DNA of 23,279 nucleotides from CAYMCJ01 sp964388985. GTDB lineage: Bacteria; Patescibacteriota; Patescibacteriia; Patescibacteriales; CAYMCJ01. Position numbers and translations under genes: made by a program. The notes below the pieces were generated by a model. That model made no database searches. It saw nothing but the letters and a program-made list of their open reading frames with translations, and was not told where the DNA came from. The DNA is taken from NCBI GenBank assembly GCA_964388985.1, contig CAYMCJ010000012.1, forward strand, positions 1-23,279. The letters are read 5' to 3'. Positions 15,010 to 21,416 of this stretch are shown in pieces (positions within the stretch are counted from its first letter, which is position 1; each line of letters opens with the position of its first letter).

Positions 15010-15222
15010 TTATAAGCCAATTTTTTTCATATTTTGGAGAAAATTTTTTATATTTTCAGGTTTCCAGGCAATAAAGTTCCCCTGCTTTTCCCATACTTTA
15101 AAAGCTATAATTACCAGTACTCAAGAGATAATTGATTTTGAATTTAAATATATCAGAATTGCACTGGTGCCAATTATTACCAAATCGCTCAACATAGCCA
15201 TTGCCTGAATTAAATATCTCAT
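15010..15222 (-). pseudogene. Small membrane ORF interrupted by one in-frame TGA
   Basis: GGGAGGG (15234-15228, read on the minus strand) precedes an ATG at 15222. The frame codes for 33 residues starting MRYLIQAMAMLSDLVIIG, reaches TGA at 15123-15121, and continues open in the same frame for 36 more residues (VLVIIAFKVWEKQGN and on) to a TAA at 15012-15010. Each half has one hydrophobic stretch, so a read-through product of 70 residues would be a two-helix membrane protein. The ORF starts 22 bp after the clpP stop and ends before the terminator at 14963, as a normal operon gene would. TGA is a true stop for at least three other genes here, so recoding of the whole genome is unlikely. A recent nonsense mutation, local read-through or a sequencing error could explain it. 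I do not recognise the family. Confidence 0.5.
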
Positions 15223-15244
15223 ATTTCCCTCCCGGTTGACATTT

Positions 15245-15823
15245 TTATTTACTGATTATTTTATCAATTATGCCGTAGCGGCAGGCTTCTTCGGTGGACA
15301 TAAATCTGTCCCGGTCAGTATCTTTTTCAATTACGGAAATTTTTTGGTTGGTGTGCTTAGCCAGTATTTTATTCATTTTATCCTTTACTTTTAAAATATG
15401 CTCGGCCCTTATTTTTACATCCGTGGCCTGGCCTTCAAAGCCGCCCATAACCTGATGAATCATAATTTCCGAGTTGGGCAGGGCGAACCTTTTTCCCTTG
15501 GCCCCGGCCGCCAAGAGCATGGCGCCCATGGAAGCGGCCATACCGACGCAAATGGTTGAAACATCGCTCTTTACGTATTGCATGGTGTCATAAATGGCCA
15601 TGCCAGCTGTAACCGAGCCGCCCGGGGAATTAATATAGAATTTAATATCTTTGTCTTTATTTTCGGCGTCCAAAAACAGAAATTGGGCAATTACGATATT
15701 GGCGACATGGTCGGTTAAAAGTTCGCCCAAAAAAATTATCCGGTCTTTTAACAGGCGGGAATAAATATCATAAGCCCGCTCAATCTGACCATTTTTTTCA
15801 ATTACAGTTGGAATTAAGGCCAT
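15245..15823 (-). CDS. clpP: ATP-dependent Clp protease proteolytic subunit
   Basis: ClpP forms the tetradecameric serine-protease barrel that works with ClpX or ClpA/C unfoldases. The 192-residue protein has the full triad: Ser98 in GMAASMGA, His123 in MIHQVMGG, and Asp172 in DTDRDRF. The N-terminal axial loop begins MALIPTVIEK, and the ribbon FYINSPGGSVTAGMAIYDTMQ is standard. Length is typical and there is no long propeptide. The minus-strand start has no SD. A promoter with TTGACA, a 17-bp spacer and TATACT lies 47-75 bp upstream. Divergent nusA lies on the other side of the shared control region. The usual partners tig and clpX are not adjacent, although tig is in this window. Confidence 0.97.
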   Translation of the reverse strand: MALIPTVIEKNGQIERAYDIYSRLLKDRIIFLGELLTDHVANIVIAQFLFLDAENKDKDIKFYINSPGGSVTAGMAIYDTMQYVKSDVSTICVGMAASMGAMLLAAGAKGKRFALPNSEIMIHQVMGGFEGQATDVKIRAEHILKVKDKMNKILAKHTNQKISVIEKDTDRDRFMSTEEACRYGIIDKIISK

Positions 15824-15869
15824 ATAGTTTGAGGTTTATTTTTGTTATTTTAGTAATTATCACAATTAA

Positions 15870-15898
15870 AGTATAGATGGTTTTGTTCCAGATGTCAA
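15870..15898 (-). promoter_or_regulatory. clpP promoter
   Basis: Read on the minus strand: TTGACA (15898-15893), a 17-bp spacer, and TATACT (15875-15870). Transcription would start near 15862, giving a leader of about 40 nt without an SD. Confidence 0.65.
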
Positions 15899-15926
15899 TT
15901 ATACGTTTACTTTATGAATGTTACTA

Positions 15927-15967
15927 TTGACAATACTATTGACAAAATTGTTTATTATGTTAATCTA
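15927..15967 (+). promoter_or_regulatory. Candidate nusA promoter region with doubled TTGACA
   Basis: ACTATTGACA occurs twice, 12 bp apart, placing TTGACA at 15927-15932 and 15939-15944. Possible -10 boxes are TATTAT (15952-15957; 19-bp spacing from the first) and TAATCT (15961-15966; 16-bp spacing from the second). A perfect TATAAT lies further down at 16015-16020, but without a good -35. Confidence 0.4.
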
Positions 15968-15974
15968 TTAATAT

Positions 15975-16010
15975 AAAGGTTAGTTGTTTTTATGCAATTA
16001 ACCTTTTTAT
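15975..16010 (+). terminator. Terminator-like hairpin in the nusA leader
   Basis: AAAGGTTAGTTG (15975-15986) pairs with CAATTAACCTTT (15995-16006), 12 bp with one G-U pair, around an 8-nt loop. A T-rich tail follows. Because the upstream gene is divergent, this hairpin does not end any known plus-strand gene, so attenuation of nusA or a very short RNA is possible. Confidence 0.5.
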
Positions 16011-16081
16011 TTTATATAATAATTTTATCCGTTTTGTTTCGGCAAGTTAAGACCAGAAAAGCGGATTAAGACAATCAAATT

Positions 16082-17888
16082 ATGTCTGATTTATCAAATG
16101 CCATAAAGAATATTTGTGATGAAAAAGGTTTAAGCTACGAGGCGGTTATTAGCACTATTGAGCAGGCTTTGGCGGCCGCTTATCGTAAGGATTTTGGCCA
16201 AAAAAATCAAAATATAAAAGTTGAATTTGATTCGGAAAACGCCAAGTCCAAAGTTTTTGACGTTAAAATCGTGGTTGAAGATATGCCCCCCGAAGAACCC
16301 TCTGACATTGAAGTTACAGAGAGTGAGGAAGGAGAGAGTGCAGAAGAACAAGAGAAGGGCAAAAAAGCCAAAGATGATAAAAAAGAATCCTTTCAACCGG
16401 CTGCGCAGGTGGGCGGACAAGGGGAATCTGAAGATAGCGAGGAAATTGCGGAAGAAGAGGAAAGAAAATTTAATCCCAAGACGGAAATTCAATTAAGCGA
16501 TGCCAAGTTATTAAAAAAGACCGCTAAAGTCGGAGATGAAATAAAGACCAAGTTAGAAGTGCCAGAAGCTTACGGCCGTATGGCCGCGCAGACAGCCAAA
16601 CAGGTAATCATCCAGCGTTTAAGGGAGGCGGAAAGAGAAATAATTTTTAGTGAATTTAAAGATAAGGAAAAAGAAGTTGTCAGCGGTATTATTCAAAGGC
16701 GTGAAAACAGGGTTGTGTTGATTGATTTAGGGAAAGCAGTTGGAATTATTCCGGCTGAAGAGCAGATTCCGGGCGAAAATTATAATTCCGGCGAAAGAAT
16801 CAAAGTATTTATAAAAGAAGTTCGTTTTGGTTCAAAGGGGGCGGAGATAATTTTATCAAGAACTTCCGATGAGATATTAAGAAAAGTGTTTTATTTGGAA
16901 ATTCCGGAAATTTCAAACGGCTTGGTGGAGCTAAAGGCAGTCGCGCGCGAAGCCGGTTCGCGTTCCAAGGTGGCGGTTTTCGCCAATTCGGAAAACGTTG
17001 ACCCAATCGGGTCTTGCGTGGGGCAGAGGGGGGCGCGAATTCAGACCGTTATTAGTGAGTTGGGCGGAGAAAAAATAGATATAATATTATATGATGAAAA
17101 ACCGGAAAAGTTTATAGCCAATGCTTTGTCGCCGGCGAAAATATCCAGTATTAGCATTAGCAAAAAAGACAGCCCAACCGGCAAAGACGGCTCAAATCAG
17201 GTCAGAATGGCGCAAGGAAAGGCGATTGTAAAAGTATCTCCCGACCAGCTTTCGCTGGCAATCGGTAAAAGCGGACAAAATGCCCGTTTAGCCGCTCGTT
17301 TAACCGGCTGGAGGATTGATATTGTTGGAGAAGAGGAATTATCCCAAGTGGGTGAACAAGACAAGAAAGATGAGAAGAAAACAGGGGGAAAGGACAAAAA
17401 GGACGAGAAGAGCGAGAAGAAAAATAAGAGCGAGAAGAAAAATGAAAAAGATGCGGACAGTAAGACAAAAGATGATGATGAGGAAGATGGACAAGACAAA
17501 AAAGCAGAGGGAAAGGATGTAAAAGGCGAGGAACAAGAAAGCAAAAAAACAAAAGAGAAAAACGAGACTGAAGATGAAAAATCCTCCCAGCTTGCTACGC
17601 AAGTGGGCGGACAATCCTCCCAGCTTGCTACGCANNNNNNNNNNNNNNNNNNNNNNNNNNNNNNNNNNNNNNNNNNNNNNNNNNNNNNNNNNNNNNNNNN
17701 NNNNNNNNNNNNNNNNNNNNNNNNNNNNNNNNNNTGCTACGCAAGTGGGCGGACAATCCTCCCAGCTTGCTACGCAAGTGGGCGGACAATCCTCCCAGCT
17801 TGCTACGCAAGTGGGCGGACAAGGGGGAAAAGATGAAAAGAATAAAAAGAACGAGAAGAGTGAAAAGAAAGAAGATAAGAATAAATAA
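16082..17888 (+). CDS. nusA: Transcription termination/antitermination factor NusA with charged insert and tandem-repeat tail
   Basis: NusA binds RNA polymerase and nascent RNA and modulates pausing and termination. The N-terminal domain (MSDLSNAIKNICDEKGLSYEAV) is interrupted after about residue 75 by roughly 65 highly charged residues. An S1 domain follows (about 190-265, with GIIPAEEQIPGE). KH1 has IGSCVGQRGARIQTV near 310-330. KH2 has LAIGKSGQNARLAARLTGW near 390-410. The tail is Lys/Glu-rich and holds an 11-residue repeat, SSQLATQVGGQ. The N run falls inside this array. Across the 100 N the frame does not match, but repeat phase predicts a true gap of 24+33k bases, which restores the frame and takes the gene to TAA at 17886-17888. 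Reading straight through the N run gives a false end at 17836. There is no SD, and rimP is not upstream. Confidence 0.93.
16400..16422 (+). repeat. Single copy of the GGCGGACAA element in the nusA N-terminal insert
   Basis: CTGCGCAGGTGGGCGGACAA (16401-16420) encodes AAQVGGQ at about residues 107-113 and closely resembles the second half of the 33-bp unit in the nusA tail. A degenerate copy, read as SQVGEQ, occurs near 17341-17358. Confidence 0.6.
17582..17822 (+). repeat. Tandem array of a 33-bp palindromic unit in nusA, with assembly gap
   Basis: Full units lie at 17582-17614, 17757-17789 and 17790-17822. Partial units at 17615-17634 and 17735-17756 flank the N run. Each encodes SSQLATQVGGQ. 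Within a unit, CCCAGCTTGC and GCAAGTGGG form a hairpin with one bulged G around TAC. All copies are identical, so the array is young or kept uniform. At least five units must exist. Confidence 0.9.
17635..17734. other. Assembly gap (100 N)
   Basis: Exactly 100 N is the usual placeholder for a gap of unknown length. It falls within identical 33-bp repeats, which explains the assembly break. Confidence 0.95.
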
Positions 17889-17910
17889 CTTAAAATTGTT
17901 TTTTAAAAAT

Positions 17911-17933
17911 TAATTGGGAATTACGGTGGATGA
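17911..17933 (+). repeat. Left inverted repeat of the ferredoxin cassette
   Basis: This 23-bp stretch, containing GAATTACGGTGGATGA, matches the reverse complement of 18877-18899 at 21 of 23 positions. The pair encloses the three ferredoxin-like genes and nothing else. Confidence 0.65.
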
Positions 17934-17957
17934 AAAATAAAAAAGGAGGTATTACTT

Positions 17958-18191
17958 ATGTATTTTAGAGTAATAATAGATTATTCTAGGTGTGGGGGGT
18001 GCCAAGTGCCTTGTATAGAAAGTTGTCCGGAAGGTTATATATATTCTTATGCCAGCAATATACGCATCGCTTGGACGAGCAAGGCCTGCAGCGGTTGTAA
18101 TAAATGTGTGGAGCTTTGTTCTAATAATGCAATTACAGTCAAACAAGAAGATGGCAGGCCTGGAGATAACGAAGGTTTTGGTTTTTCTTAA
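17958..18191 (+). CDS. Ferredoxin-like protein 1, two 4Fe-4S motifs
   Basis: The 77-residue protein has eight cysteines in two groups. Cys12, 15, 19 and 23 form CX2CX3CX3CP, and Cys44, 47, 50 and 54 form the standard CX2CX2CX3C. Two [4Fe-4S] clusters are expected, for low-potential electron transfer. The first motif has one extra residue compared with the classical pattern. The tail (EDGRPGDNEGFGFS) is acidic and probably flexible. AAGGAGG (17943-17949) fixes the start, unlike the SD-less nusA 69 bp upstream. The gene is the first of three in a row, all small and Cys-rich. I do not know the redox partner; no oxidoreductase, hydrogenase or radical-SAM gene is in the window. Confidence 0.8.
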   Translation: MYFRVIIDYSRCGGCQVPCIESCPEGYIYSYASNIRIAWTSKACSGCNKCVELCSNNAITVKQEDGRPGDNEGFGFS

Positions 18192-18205
18192 AGGAGGATG
18201 GCAAG

Positions 18206-18460
18206 ATGAGCGGAGGAGCAGATAAAAATTACGGATTTATGAATTTTGCCGTAGCGATTGATAGTGAAAAATGTAATAATTGTTTTGATAGGGAGACTTC
18301 TAAGAGACATAAATGCGTAAAGGAATGTTCGGAAAAGCATTTACTCCTTCATTGGGGAGTTGTGTGTATAAATAAAGCAGTTAAATGCAATGGCTGCGGA
18401 AAATGCGTTGAGGTTTGTAAGCAGGAGGCCATTACGGTTATAAATTTGTCTTTAATTTAA
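18206..18460 (+). CDS. Ferredoxin-like protein 2, unusual first cluster motif
   Basis: The 84-residue protein opens with MSGGAD. Its first cysteine group is spread out: Cys23, 26, 37 and 41, or CX2CX10CX3C, with basic residues (RETSKRHK) in the long loop. A lone Cys54 follows, and then a standard group at Cys61, 64, 67 and 71 (CNGCGKCVEVC). Two iron-sulfur clusters are likely, but the first may be zinc or a different cluster. AAGGAGG precedes it (18191-18197). An earlier ATG at 18198 touches the SD and is out of frame, so 18206 is the start. It lies 14 bp after gene 1 and 25 bp before gene 3, so the three form an operon. Confidence 0.78.
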   Translation: MSGGADKNYGFMNFAVAIDSEKCNNCFDRETSKRHKCVKECSEKHLLLHWGVVCINKAVKCNGCGKCVEVCKQEAITVINLSLI

Positions 18461-18485
18461 CCAGAAATCAAGGGGAGGATAAGTC

Positions 18486-18833
18486 ATGAGCGGAGGTGCA
18501 GATACTGGTTTTGGTGGCAGATTGGATTGCCAACCGCCAAAAGAACCGGTTGCCTGGCCGGGAATTGATTCTGCTTTTTGTGATAACTGCGGCCAGTGCA
18601 TTGAGTTTTGTCCGGATGATATGTTTAAGAAAAAGGAAGATGGTTCAGTCGGATTTAACGAGGAAAGCAATTGCACTTTGGGCCGGGCCTGCAAAAAATG
18701 CCTTTTTATGTGCCCTTGCAAAGCAATTAGATTAGTAGATGTTGATGGATATCCGATTGAGCTTAGCGAGAAATTTATGTGCCTGACGATTGGCACCGAG
18801 TTGCCGCCGGGCGCGATTGAAGCAATGGATTAG
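18486..18833 (+). CDS. Ferredoxin-like protein 3
   Basis: The 115-residue protein shares the MSGGAD start with its upstream neighbour, down to nearly identical DNA. It then has a Gly/Pro-rich lead (TGFGGRLDCQPPKEP). Cys32, 35, 38 and 42 form a classical CX2CX2CX3CP group. A second group is Cys63, 69, 72 and 76 (CX5CX2CX3CP), with Cys78 next to it. Cys15 and Cys99 lie outside. Two [4Fe-4S] clusters are expected. The C-terminal 35 residues form a non-cluster extension. GGGGAGG (18472-18478) precedes the ATG. The shared N-terminus of genes 2 and 3 points to duplication, or to a common tag recognised by a partner. No function beyond electron transfer can be assigned. Confidence 0.8.
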   Translation: MSGGADTGFGGRLDCQPPKEPVAWPGIDSAFCDNCGQCIEFCPDDMFKKKEDGSVGFNEESNCTLGRACKKCLFMCPCKAIRLVDVDGYPIELSEKFMCLTIGTELPPGAIEAMD

Positions 18834-18845
18834 AGCTAATCTTTG

Positions 18846-18899
18846 AGGGAGGATTGGCTGCTAAATCAACCATCCCTCATCCACCATAATTTCCAATTA
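18846..18899 (-). repeat. Hairpin and right inverted repeat of the ferredoxin cassette
   Basis: GAGGGA pairs with TCCCTC (within 18845-18878) around a partly paired loop, without a T-tract. From 18877 to 18899 the sequence is the inverted copy of 17911-17933 (21 of 23 positions). Confidence 0.6.
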
Positions 18900-18921
18900 T
18901 AATTCATATTAATATTTAGAC

Positions 18922-20970
18922 ATGTGGCAGGTTGTGTGCTTCATGAAAAAAATTATGTCTTTAACAATGATTTTAATTTTCGGCAGTACGGCCATAGCTA
19001 TTGTCTACGGCCTGATTACTATCCGCTTAATTTTAAAATTACCGGCCGGAAACGAAAGAATGCAAGAAATAGCCCGGGCGATTCAGGCCGGAGCCAAAGC
19101 CTTTTTAAATCGACAATATCGGGCCGTGGCAATGGTGGCAGTAATTTTATTTTTAATTATCGGCTTTGTGCCCAGCTTAGGCTGGCTAACGGCCATTGCT
19201 TTTTTATTGGGCGCTTTTTTTTCCGCTTTGACCGGTTATATCGGCATGTATGTTTCAGTCCGCGCCAATGTCCGCACCACCGAAGCGGCCCGACAGGGCA
19301 TGGCCAAAGCTTTGGGCGTAGCCGTCAGAGCCGGTAGTGTTACCGGTTTACTGGTAGTTGGACTGGCGTTATTAGGTACAGCCGGATTTTATTTTATAAC
19401 CGGCAATCTGGCCGCCTTAATTGGATTTGCTTTTGGCGGTTCTTTAATTTCCATTTTTGCCCGTTTGGGCGGTGGCATTTACACTAAAGCGGCTGACGTC
19501 GGAGCGGATTTAGTGGGTAAAGTTGAAGCCGGTATTCCAGAAGACGACCCCAGAAATCCGGCCGTGATTGCCGACAATGTCGGCGATAATGTCGGTGACT
19601 GCGCCGGGATGGCGGCCGATTTATTTGAAACTTACGCGGTTACCACTATTGCCGCTATGATTTTGGGTCATTTACTTTTTCCCGATGTCGCCAATGTTAT
19701 AATTTATCCTTTGGTTTTAGGCGCGGTGGCCATTATTACTTCGGTTATCGGTATCTTCTTTATCCGTTTAGGCAAAAAGAAAAACCCCGCTTCGGAGAGC
19801 GGGGCAGGCATTATGAAGGCTCTATATAAAGGTTTGATTGTTACCGGAGTTTTAGCCGCCATTGGTTTTTATCCGATTACGGTTAAATTTATGAGCGATA
19901 ACGGCCAATATAGCGCTTTAAATATCTATTTAACCGCTTTAATCGGCTTAGCGGTTACAGCCACTTTGGTCATTATTACCGAGTATTATACTTCAACTAA
20001 ATATAAACCAGTTAAAGATATTGCCGCGGCCTCAAAGACCGGGCACGGCACTAATGTTATTGCTGGCTTGGCTGTGTCCATGAAATCAACGGCCTGGCCG
20101 GTTATTGTAATCGTGGCCGCTATTTTAGGCGCTTTTGGGCTGGCCGGACTTTACGGGGTGGCGATTGCCGCTATGGCTATGCTGTCTTTGGCCGGTATTA
20201 TTGTTACCATGGATTCTTATGGGCCGGTTACCGACAATGCCGGCGGTATTGCCGAGATGGCTGAATTAGGCGAGGATGTGCGCAATATAACCGACCCCCT
20301 GGATGCAGTCGGCAATACCACCAAAGCGGTTACCAAGGGTTATGCTATCGGTTCAGCGGCCTTGGCGGCTTTGGTTTTGTTTGCCGATTATACACATAGT
20401 CTGGGAGATTCAATTGAATTTTTAATAAACGACCCTAAGGTTTTGGCCGGCTTGTTTATCGGCGGTTTATTGCCGTTTTATTTTGGGGCGCTGTCAATGC
20501 AGGCGGTCGGCCGGGCCGCCGGTTCGGTAGTGGAAGATGTGCGGAAACAATTTAAGGAAAAGCCCGGGATTATGCAGAATACCGAGAAGCCTGACTATGG
20601 CCGCACGGTTGATATTGTTACCAAGGCGGCAATTGCCGAAATGGTTATACCGGCTTTAATTCCGGTGGTGGCGCCGATATTAGTGGGTTTTATTTTGGGA
20701 GTTGAGGCTTTAGGCGGACTTTTGGTCGGTTCAATTATTACCGGAATTTTTGTGGCAATTTCCATGACATCGGGGGGCGGAGCCTGGGACAATGCCAAAA
20801 AATATATTGAAGACGGACATTTTGGCGGCAAAGGCTCGGAAGCCCATAAAGCGGCCATAACCGGCGATACGGTCGGCGACCCCTATAAAGACACAGCCGG
20901 CCCGGCCATTAACCCGATGATTAAGATTTTAAATATTGTAGCTCTTTTAATTGTGGGCTTGCTGTTGTAG
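18922..20970 (+). CDS. hppA: Membrane-bound proton-pumping pyrophosphatase, K+-independent type
   Basis: The enzyme hydrolyses pyrophosphate and exports H+ across the cytoplasmic membrane. The 682-residue length and about 16 helices fit the family. The substrate loop GADLVGKVEAGIPEDDPRNPAVIADNVGDNVGD starts at about residue 194, with Lys200 and Glu202. Lys468 and Thr471 in GNTTKAVTKG match the Lys/Thr pair of the K+-independent class; the K+-dependent enzymes have Ala there. A C-terminal motif, GDTVGDPYKDTAGPA, is complete. In one loop, codons for NPASESGAG coincide with a CCCCGCT/AGCGGGG hairpin that looks inserted. The first ATG is 18922; the one at 18943 (MKKIMSL) is an equally good start. 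No SD is seen; a TATAAT lies at 18898-18903. Confidence 0.95.
   Translation: MWQVVCFMKKIMSLTMILIFGSTAIAIVYGLITIRLILKLPAGNERMQEIARAIQAGAKAFLNRQYRAVAMVAVILFLIIGFVPSLGWLTAIAFLLGAFFSALTGYIGMYVSVRANVRTTEAARQGMAKALGVAVRAGSVTGLLVVGLALLGTAGFYFITGNLAALIGFAFGGSLISIFARLGGGIYTKAADVGADLVGKVEAGIPEDDPRNPAVIADNVGDNVGDCAGMAADLFETYAVTTIAAMILGHLLFPDVANVIIYPLVLGAVAIITSVIGIFFIRLGKKKNPASESGAGIMKALYKGLIVTGVLAAIGFYPITVKFMSDNGQYSALNIYLTALIGLAVTATLVIITEYYTSTKYKPVKDIAAASKTGHGTNVIAGLAVSMKSTAWPVIVIVAAILGAFGLAGLYGVAIAAMAMLSLAGIIVTMDSYGPVTDNAGGIAEMAELGEDVRNITDPLDAVGNTTKAVTKGYAIGSAALAALVLFADYTHSLGDSIEFLINDPKVLAGLFIGGLLPFYFGALSMQAVGRAAGSVVEDVRKQFKEKPGIMQNTEKPDYGRTVDIVTKAAIAEMVIPALIPVVAPILVGFILGVEALGGLLVGSIITGIFVAISMTSGGGAWDNAKKYIEDGHFGGKGSEAHKAAITGDTVGDPYKDTAGPAINPMIKILNIVALLIVGLLL
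19785..19804. repeat. GC palindrome inside hppA
   Basis: CCCCGCT (19785-19791) and AGCGGGG (19798-19804) flank a 6-nt loop, directly after AAAAA. It encodes part of a hydrophilic loop (NPASESGAG). The shape resembles a terminator hairpin without its T-tail and differs from surrounding codon use. Confidence 0.5.
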
Positions 20971-20971
20971 A

Positions 20972-21086
20972 GGTAATTTGGTAATTTATGGTAAATAAGT
21001 AAATAATTGTAATTAACTTTATATTTTGAGGCTGTGTATAAAATTACGGGGTTCTTCTCCCACCTCTGCGGCGGGTTTAGAATGAC
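20972..21086 (+). repeat. Long direct repeat, left copy (AT part plus palindromic CGGG...GAATGAC part)
   Basis: An AT-rich lead made of GGTAATTTATGG, TAAATAATTGTAATT and TTTATATTTTG words runs into a GC-rich palindromic unit (21046-21086) starting ACGGGGTTCTTCTCCC and ending AGAATGAC. The same order recurs at 21829-21952 with clear but imperfect identity. Confidence 0.6.
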
Positions 21087-21110
21087 AGAGCCGAGGGTGG
21101 TTCTGCTATC

Positions 21111-21186
21111 CACGGGATTGTCACGGCCTTCGGCCTCACAATGACACTATGTTCACGGGATTCTATCGCTATGATCTATAATGACA
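21111..21186 (+). repeat. Two further CACGGGATT...AATGAC palindromic units
   Basis: The copy at 21111-21146 has an inner ATTGT/ACAAT stem and GGCC/GGCC arms around a TTC turn. The copy at 21154-21186 has CACGGGATTCTATCG and ends ATAATGAC, where a change creates TATAAT (21177-21182), a possible -10 for the next gene. Confidence 0.55.
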
Positions 21187-21212
21187 GCAGGTTATATCAA
21201 GAGGAGGATAAA

Positions 21213-21383
21213 ATGGAAGGAAAAAAGATGATTGTCAGGCCGTTAGGAAAATCAGAGGAAGAGGTTTGCTGTGAATGTAAAAAGTCAGCGACCCACGAGG
21301 TTGATAGCCAGATAAAAGGCAGAAAAGTTTTTACCTGCAACCTAAAACCCTGTATGGGGCCACATTTGTGGGGATGTAAATAG
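21213..21383 (+). CDS. Unknown 56-aa Cys-rich protein (zinc-binding likely)
   Basis: I do not recognise this small protein. It reads MEGKKMIVRPLGKSEEE, then a VCCECKK group and TCNLKPCMGPHLWGC at the end, with six cysteines and two histidines. The pairs CCxC and CX4C, together with CX6C, suggest a zinc ribbon or knuckle. GGAGG (21203-21207) decides the start at 21213; the frame is open upstream into the repeat, but without an SD. The next gene follows after 33 bp with its own strong SD, so they are probably one operon. Both lie between long direct repeats. The cysteines could also bind an iron-sulfur cluster, as in the ferredoxin group 3 kb away. Confidence 0.65.
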   Translation: MEGKKMIVRPLGKSEEEVCCECKKSATHEVDSQIKGRKVFTCNLKPCMGPHLWGCK

Positions 21384-21416
21384 ATTGTAAAGACCTGAAA
21401 AACAAAGGAGGCTTTT

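Noticed and set aside
15010..15222. Idea that the genome reads UGA as an amino acid (code 25 or 4)
   Set aside because: The zincin gene, the 168-aa membrane protein and the 89-aa gene all end naturally at TGA, the second with a terminator overlapping the stop. Core genes show no internal TGA.
17197..17614. Long minus-strand open frames, rich in Ser, Phe and Leu, opposite the nusA tail
   Set aside because: They are the complement of Lys/Glu-rich codons, which seldom create stops on the other strand. They have no start signal or family resemblance.
17582..17822. CRISPR array
   Set aside because: The units are directly abutting 33-bp copies without unique spacers, and they are in frame within nusA.
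17574..17888. Separate plus-strand ORF spanning the gap, beginning MKNPPSLL
   Set aside because: Its part before the gap is an out-of-frame shadow of the nusA repeat. Its part after the gap is the true nusA C-terminus, put in a different frame by the arbitrary 100 N.
18845..18881. Rho-independent terminator after the third ferredoxin gene
   Set aside because: The hairpin is interrupted and is followed by CATCCACC rather than a T-tract. It may belong to the inverted-repeat end instead.
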